A stretch of 9,566 nt of DNA from an uncultured Flavobacteriales bacterium (GTDB lineage: Bacteria > Bacteroidota > Bacteroidia > CAIKAF01). The stretch lies in contig CALEWF010000114.1 of the NCBI GenBank assembly GCA_937925455.1, positions 1 through 9,566 on the forward strand, in the 5' to 3' direction. This document shows, in pieces, positions 7,540 to 9,566 of this stretch. The notes under the pieces were generated by a model. That model was not told the origin of the DNA, searched no databases, and worked only from the letters and a program-made list of their open reading frames with translations. The translations under genes and the position numbers were made by a program. Numbering within the stretch: the stretch's first letter is position 1; every line of letters begins with the position of its first letter.

Positions 7540-7547
7540 CAAAAGTA
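7540..7547 (-). promoter_or_regulatory. Putative -7 box directly before the DUF4286 start
   Basis: On the minus strand this reads TACTTTTG, an exact TAnnTTTG match. A TTTG (7573-7570, minus strand) lies 22 nt further upstream, close to the usual -33 spacing. The ATG at 7535 is only five bases downstream of the box, about where transcription would begin, so this predicts a leaderless or nearly leaderless transcript. Confidence 0.5.
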
Positions 7548-7604
7548 GCGAAAGGATTATTTTTAAAAACAAAAAAACAACGAACCAAATTCTAAAATTC
7601 AGGT

Positions 7605-7612
7605 TATCTTTA
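7605..7612 (+). promoter_or_regulatory. Weak -7-like box before the DUF2452 gene
   Basis: The octamer TATCTTTA differs from TAnnTTTG only in the last base. If used, transcription would start around 7617-7620, after the first ATG (7615) and before the second (7630), which would favour the second ATG. No clear -33 element is visible. A weak call. Confidence 0.25.
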
Positions 7613-7614
7613 AC

Positions 7615-8052
7615 ATGAATTCATTAACTATGTCAGAAGAATTGTTTGATAAAGATAAAGTGGTTGAACAAGCCGGCTTGCTTCCGTATGCACACCATGT
7701 GGGAAGCGCTGTGATAAAACCCGATAAGCAAAGTGTAATCAAGGGGAAAGCCTTGGCAGCTATGGAAGAACAAACCGAAATGCAAATTGCACAAATAAAA
7801 AAACAAATAGATTTATTGGCTGAACAAGTTCGTGAAATTATCCAGCGAAAAGAGTTATCCTATAAAATTTATAATGCTTCCATGGGATTTACACCCTTAA
7901 TTGGGCATACCTACTACCTTTATCAACGAAAAGACGAAAGTTATGTACTCTCTATGATCTCCCCGGATGAGTGGGGATCTAAAATTCCGTTTCATTCATT
8001 TGAAGGAAAAGTGAAGCTATTATCCGATCATACATGGAGTATTGAAAAGTAA
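7615..8052 (+). CDS. DUF2452 family protein
   Basis: The 145-aa cytosolic product matches DUF2452, a family of unknown function found mainly in Bacteroidota. Family-like segments are LLPYAHHVGSAVIKPDK (22-38), the helical stretch KGKALAAMEEQTEMQIAQIK (43-62) continuing as a probable coiled coil to about residue 80, and the C-terminal block MGFTPLIGHTYYLYQRK (90-106) followed by LSMISPDEWG (112-121). Two ATG codons are possible: 7615 and 7630. The first five residues (MNSLT) add nothing family-like, and the nearby -7-like box favours 7630, but the longer form cannot be excluded. The gene is divergent from DUF4286 and converges on the SDR gene, with 7 nt between the stop codons. Confidence 0.85.
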   Translation: MNSLTMSEELFDKDKVVEQAGLLPYAHHVGSAVIKPDKQSVIKGKALAAMEEQTEMQIAQIKKQIDLLAEQVREIIQRKELSYKIYNASMGFTPLIGHTYYLYQRKDESYVLSMISPDEWGSKIPFHSFEGKVKLLSDHTWSIEK

Positions 8053-8059
8053 CCAATAA

Positions 8060-8947
8060 TTATCCTTTAAATTCATTTTCCCAAAAAGAAAGCGTACTAT
8101 CTGCCTTTTTACCAATCAATTGTTCCATTGGCTGCTTGTCGGCAATGTTATCTTTAAAAAGTAACTGAAATTGGTCATAATTGATAAGCCCAGGAAACCA
8201 AACAGAAATGAAGTTTTTTGTTACGCTGGCTACTAAATTTTTGGGGATTTCGATGGTAGTAATTTTTTGATTTCTCGCCCTTGCAGCCAGTTCCATTAAC
8301 CAACCAAAAGAAATTTCCTCTGCCCCAACCACATTCCATACTTTTTGTTGGGGCGACTGATTACATAATGCAATCACTACTTTTTCCAAATCAGCAGGCA
8401 TCACCGGTTGGATACGAGTTTTGGAAAAGTCGGTAGGTAAAAGTGCGAGATTAAATAAATAACGACTACTGAGTTCAAGCAAGGTTTTAAACTTTTGAAC
8501 CAACAAAGCATTGGGTGTACAAACAATAGAAGGCCTTAAAATATAGGCATTTTGTTGCTTTATCAAAATCTGGTCGCCTTCACCTTTGGTTTTCAAAAAA
8601 GCTATAGGGTGGTTTGGATCGGCACCCAATGCAGAAATATGAATGATTTTGGGGTTACCAATAAGCTGCCTGTTTTCTATAATGGTGTGCATTAACCCAA
8701 TGTGCACCTGTTGAAAGGCTGCATCTTTTGATTCCTGAATTATCCCCGCACTATTAATTAAAATATCTATCTTCCCCAATTTGCTCCAATCATCTGTAGC
8801 TGGGTCAAATACAGTATATCCCTGCTGAACAAGAGGAGTTTTTCTGCTTAATGGAATAATCAGATCATTAGGATAATTCTCCTTTAGTGCTTGAGTAATA
8901 GCCCGACCAAGCTGCCCTGATGCACCGATTATAGCAATTTTTCTCAT
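8060..8947 (-). CDS. Atypical SDR / NDUFA9-like NAD(P)-binding oxidoreductase
   Basis: The 295-aa product has an N-terminal Rossmann fold with the glycine motif GASGQLG (8-14) and the NSAGII stretch (65-70), then HISALGAD (103-110) and a TKGEG segment (120-124). These resemble the atypical extended SDR group that includes NDUFA9-like and NmrA-like proteins, which bind NAD(P)(H) and often act as sugar/quinone-related reductases or as structural or assembly proteins. The usual YxxxK catalytic pair appears as F117 and K121, so the catalytic tyrosine is replaced by phenylalanine. ILRPSIVCTPNAL (136-148) fits the substrate-domain entry of this group. Substrate unknown. The ATG at 8947 directly precedes the Rossmann strand. 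A strong leftward terminator at 8997-9025 separates it from anything upstream, so it should have its own promoter in the 50 nt between; I see only a poorly spaced TA-N4-TTTG (8965-8974). Confidence 0.82.
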   Translation of the reverse strand: MRKIAIIGASGQLGRAITQALKENYPNDLIIPLSRKTPLVQQGYTVFDPATDDWSKLGKIDILINSAGIIQESKDAAFQQVHIGLMHTIIENRQLIGNPKIIHISALGADPNHPIAFLKTKGEGDQILIKQQNAYILRPSIVCTPNALLVQKFKTLLELSSRYLFNLALLPTDFSKTRIQPVMPADLEKVVIALCNQSPQQKVWNVVGAEEISFGWLMELAARARNQKITTIEIPKNLVASVTKNFISVWFPGLINYDQFQLLFKDNIADKQPMEQLIGKKADSTLSFWENEFKG

Positions 8948-8996
8948 ACAAGCTGCAAAGAAAACAAAGGATTACAAAAGGAGTTTCAATCAGTAT

Positions 8997-9025
8997 AAAA
9001 AAAACAGCAGGTAAATTACCTGCTG
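8997..9025 (-). terminator. Strong leftward intrinsic terminator
   Basis: Arms 9005-9014 and 9016-9025 are perfect complements around a single central base, giving a realistic 8-bp stem CAGCAGGT/ACCTGCTG with a 5-nt loop. On the minus strand the stem is followed at once by eight T (complement of 8997-9004), the standard form of an intrinsic terminator. No protein gene lies upstream on that strand inside the window, so it either ends a small RNA or blocks read-through into the SDR gene. On the plus strand only three T follow, so rightward termination is unlikely. Confidence 0.7.
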
Positions 9026-9030
9026 CTTTC

Positions 9031-9048
9031 GCTCACCGGGAGGTGAGC
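9031..9048. other. GC-rich hairpin next to the terminator
   Basis: GCTCACC (9031-9037) pairs perfectly with GGTGAGC (9042-9048) around a GGGA loop. On the plus strand the loop and right arm contain GGGAGGTGA, which looks like a Shine-Dalgarno sequence but is 26 nt from the next ATG; on the minus strand they give CACCTCC, like the 3' end of 16S rRNA. Confidence 0.6.
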
Positions 9049-9069
9049 TTTACCCTAACCTAAACCTTA

Positions 9070-9099
9070 ATGAAAAGAGTTAAAAGAACGACTGTTTAG
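9070..9099 (+). CDS. 9-codon mini-ORF after a CCTAA-rich tract
   Basis: ATG at 9070 opens a reading frame encoding MKRVKRTTV and ends at TAG (9097-9099). It is preceded by the tract TACCCTAACCTAAACCTTA (9051-9069) and by the two hairpins. The Met-Lys-Arg start and the pyrimidine/A-rich leader look like the beginning of a normal Bacteroidota gene, so it could be a leader peptide, a remnant of a lost gene, or chance. The stop codon lies inside the palindrome TGTTTAGTAAACA (9093-9105). No downstream gene on this strand follows within the window. Confidence 0.2.
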   Translation: MKRVKRTTV

Positions 9100-9340
9100 T
9101 AAACACAAAATAACTCCAAAAGTTGATTTACTTAAAATACTTGTTTACAAGACAATCACAATTGTATAACTCATTGAAATCTTTTATGTATATTTTAGTT
9201 TTTTGTATATTTCTTTTTATCATTATTTTACATTTTAATTACAATTTATTTTATCTTAAAGTTTGCCATAAATTAATCTCTTGTTTTTAACAGATTTTTT
9301 ACATTTTATCAAATCCGAAATTGTTATTAGAATACTGATA
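9100..9340. other. Very AT-rich non-coding stretch
   Basis: About 240 nt with strikingly few G or C, T-rich on the plus strand between about 9181 and 9300, and with no coding frame I can support. It holds a small inverted repeat CTTGT/ACAAG (9140-9144 with 9147-9151) and no exact TAnnTTTG on either strand; TTAAAGTTTG at 9255-9264 is one base too long. It separates the hairpin module from the GC-rich repeat. Nothing else is recognisable in it. Confidence 0.6.
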
Positions 9341-9357
9341 TCAGGCTGCTTAAAGCG

Positions 9358-9489
9358 GCTGTCCGTTCCAAGTCCTCGGGGCTCAGCCACACATTGCATC
9401 GGGGTAGCGGTGTCTTCGTGCCCTCAGCCCCGCTACCCCGTGCCCTGTGGGCTTCGCCTCTGCGGGCTTTCCACTCCCATCCGCAGCAG
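9358..9489. repeat. GC-rich interspersed repeat, right copy
   Basis: Same orientation as 1-132, with 8 substitutions and no gaps. The inner hairpin arms CGGGGTAGCGG (9400-9410) and CCGCTACCCCG (9430-9440) are intact. Three of the eight substitutions (9389, 9394, 9395) fall in the outer left arm and unpair it from 9441-9451, so the long stem of the left copy is reduced here to the inner 11 bp plus a mismatched extension. Open frames run across it on both strands, but they have the composition of the repeat and no protein character. Confidence 0.85.
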
Positions 9490-9566
9490 TTCGCCCTTTG
9501 GGTTGGATAATTTGGAAATGAATCAATTTGGAAGATGAGATGATGCATTGTATTCACAATTGATAA
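9490..9566. other. Intergenic tail with short direct repeat
   Basis: After the GC-rich repeat, AATTTGGAA occurs at 9509-9517 and 9525-9533, followed by an AGATGAGATGATG stretch. Low-complexity AATTTGRAA-type intergenic DNA is familiar from Bacteroidota genomes as far as I recall. No gene is visible up to the window end. Confidence 0.4.

Larger units (their letters stand above)
8997..9105 (-). ncRNA. Candidate small RNA ending in two stacked hairpins
   Basis: Read leftward, a 7-bp GC-rich hairpin (9048-9042 with 9037-9031, loop TCCC) is followed after a short linker by the terminator hairpin and eight U. This order, hairpin then terminator, is common in bacterial small RNAs. The 5' end is not defined: no exact TAnnTTTG is found on the minus strand in 9100-9300, the nearest being a TATTTTG with one base less. 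The start given here is arbitrary, and the whole call rests on structure and the lack of any gene for the terminator to serve. Confidence 0.3.

Noticed and set aside
7230..7595. A 121-codon plus-strand frame opposite the DUF4286 gene.
   Set aside because: It is the antisense shadow of a recognisable gene and has the Phe/Ile-rich, low-complexity look of a wrong-strand translation.
9039..9072. GGGAGGTGA as the ribosome binding site of the mini-ORF.
   Set aside because: It is 26 nt from the ATG and locked in a hairpin, and other genes in the window do without Shine-Dalgarno sites.
1..9489. Composite transposon or genomic island bounded by the two direct repeats.
   Set aside because: No transposase or integrase, no target-site duplication seen, and the content is the core elongasome operon plus housekeeping genes.
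9281..9557. Open frames on both strands across the right GC-rich repeat (85 and 76 codons).
   Set aside because: They follow the repeat's composition, have no protein-like motifs and overlap each other; GC-rich repeats commonly stay open by chance.

Overview
The window looks like a chromosomal segment of a Bacteroidota bacterium. Three things point there: gene starts lack Shine-Dalgarno sequences, several upstream regions carry the Bacteroidota -7 box TAnnTTTG, and the gene content includes DUF4286, DUF2452 and DUF481-like proteins together with an mreBCD-mrdA-rodA cluster in the usual Bacteroidota form. A placement near Chitinophagales is my inference from protein flavour and from the style of the intergenic repeats; it is not proven. 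Genes are AT-rich, and two GC-rich repeat copies near the window ends stand out sharply.

Layout: positions 1-132 hold one copy of a GC-rich hairpin-forming repeat. A leftward gene for a bacilliredoxin-like thiol protein (278-691) follows, with a terminator-like structure beyond its stop. A 231-nt divergent gap separates it from the five-gene elongasome operon (923-6458): mreB (forced TTG start), mreC, mreD, mrdA (PBP2) and rodA. The operon genes are spaced by 18 nt, a 4-nt overlap, 3 nt and a 4-nt overlap. The operon ends tail to tail, one nucleotide away from a leftward two-gene unit (7535-6460): a DUF4286 protein and a DUF481-like outer-membrane beta-barrel. A divergent DUF2452 gene (7615-8052) converges on a leftward atypical SDR/NDUFA9-like oxidoreductase (8947-8060).

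Positions 8948-9566 hold no convincing protein gene of normal size. They contain a strong leftward intrinsic terminator, a second GC-rich hairpin, a CCTAA-rich tract leading to a 9-codon ORF, about 240 nt of very AT-rich DNA, the second copy of the GC-rich repeat in the same orientation, and a short tail with a repeated AATTTGGAA.

Functionally, the core is the lateral cell-wall synthesis machine. MreB filaments under the membrane, linked through MreC and MreD, position the RodA glycosyltransferase and PBP2 transpeptidase. The flanking genes are individually transcribed housekeeping or uncharacterised genes. I see no defence system, mobile element with a transposase, CRISPR array, tRNA or rRNA. 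The most unusual parts are non-coding: the paired repeats and the 8997-9105 hairpin/mini-ORF module.
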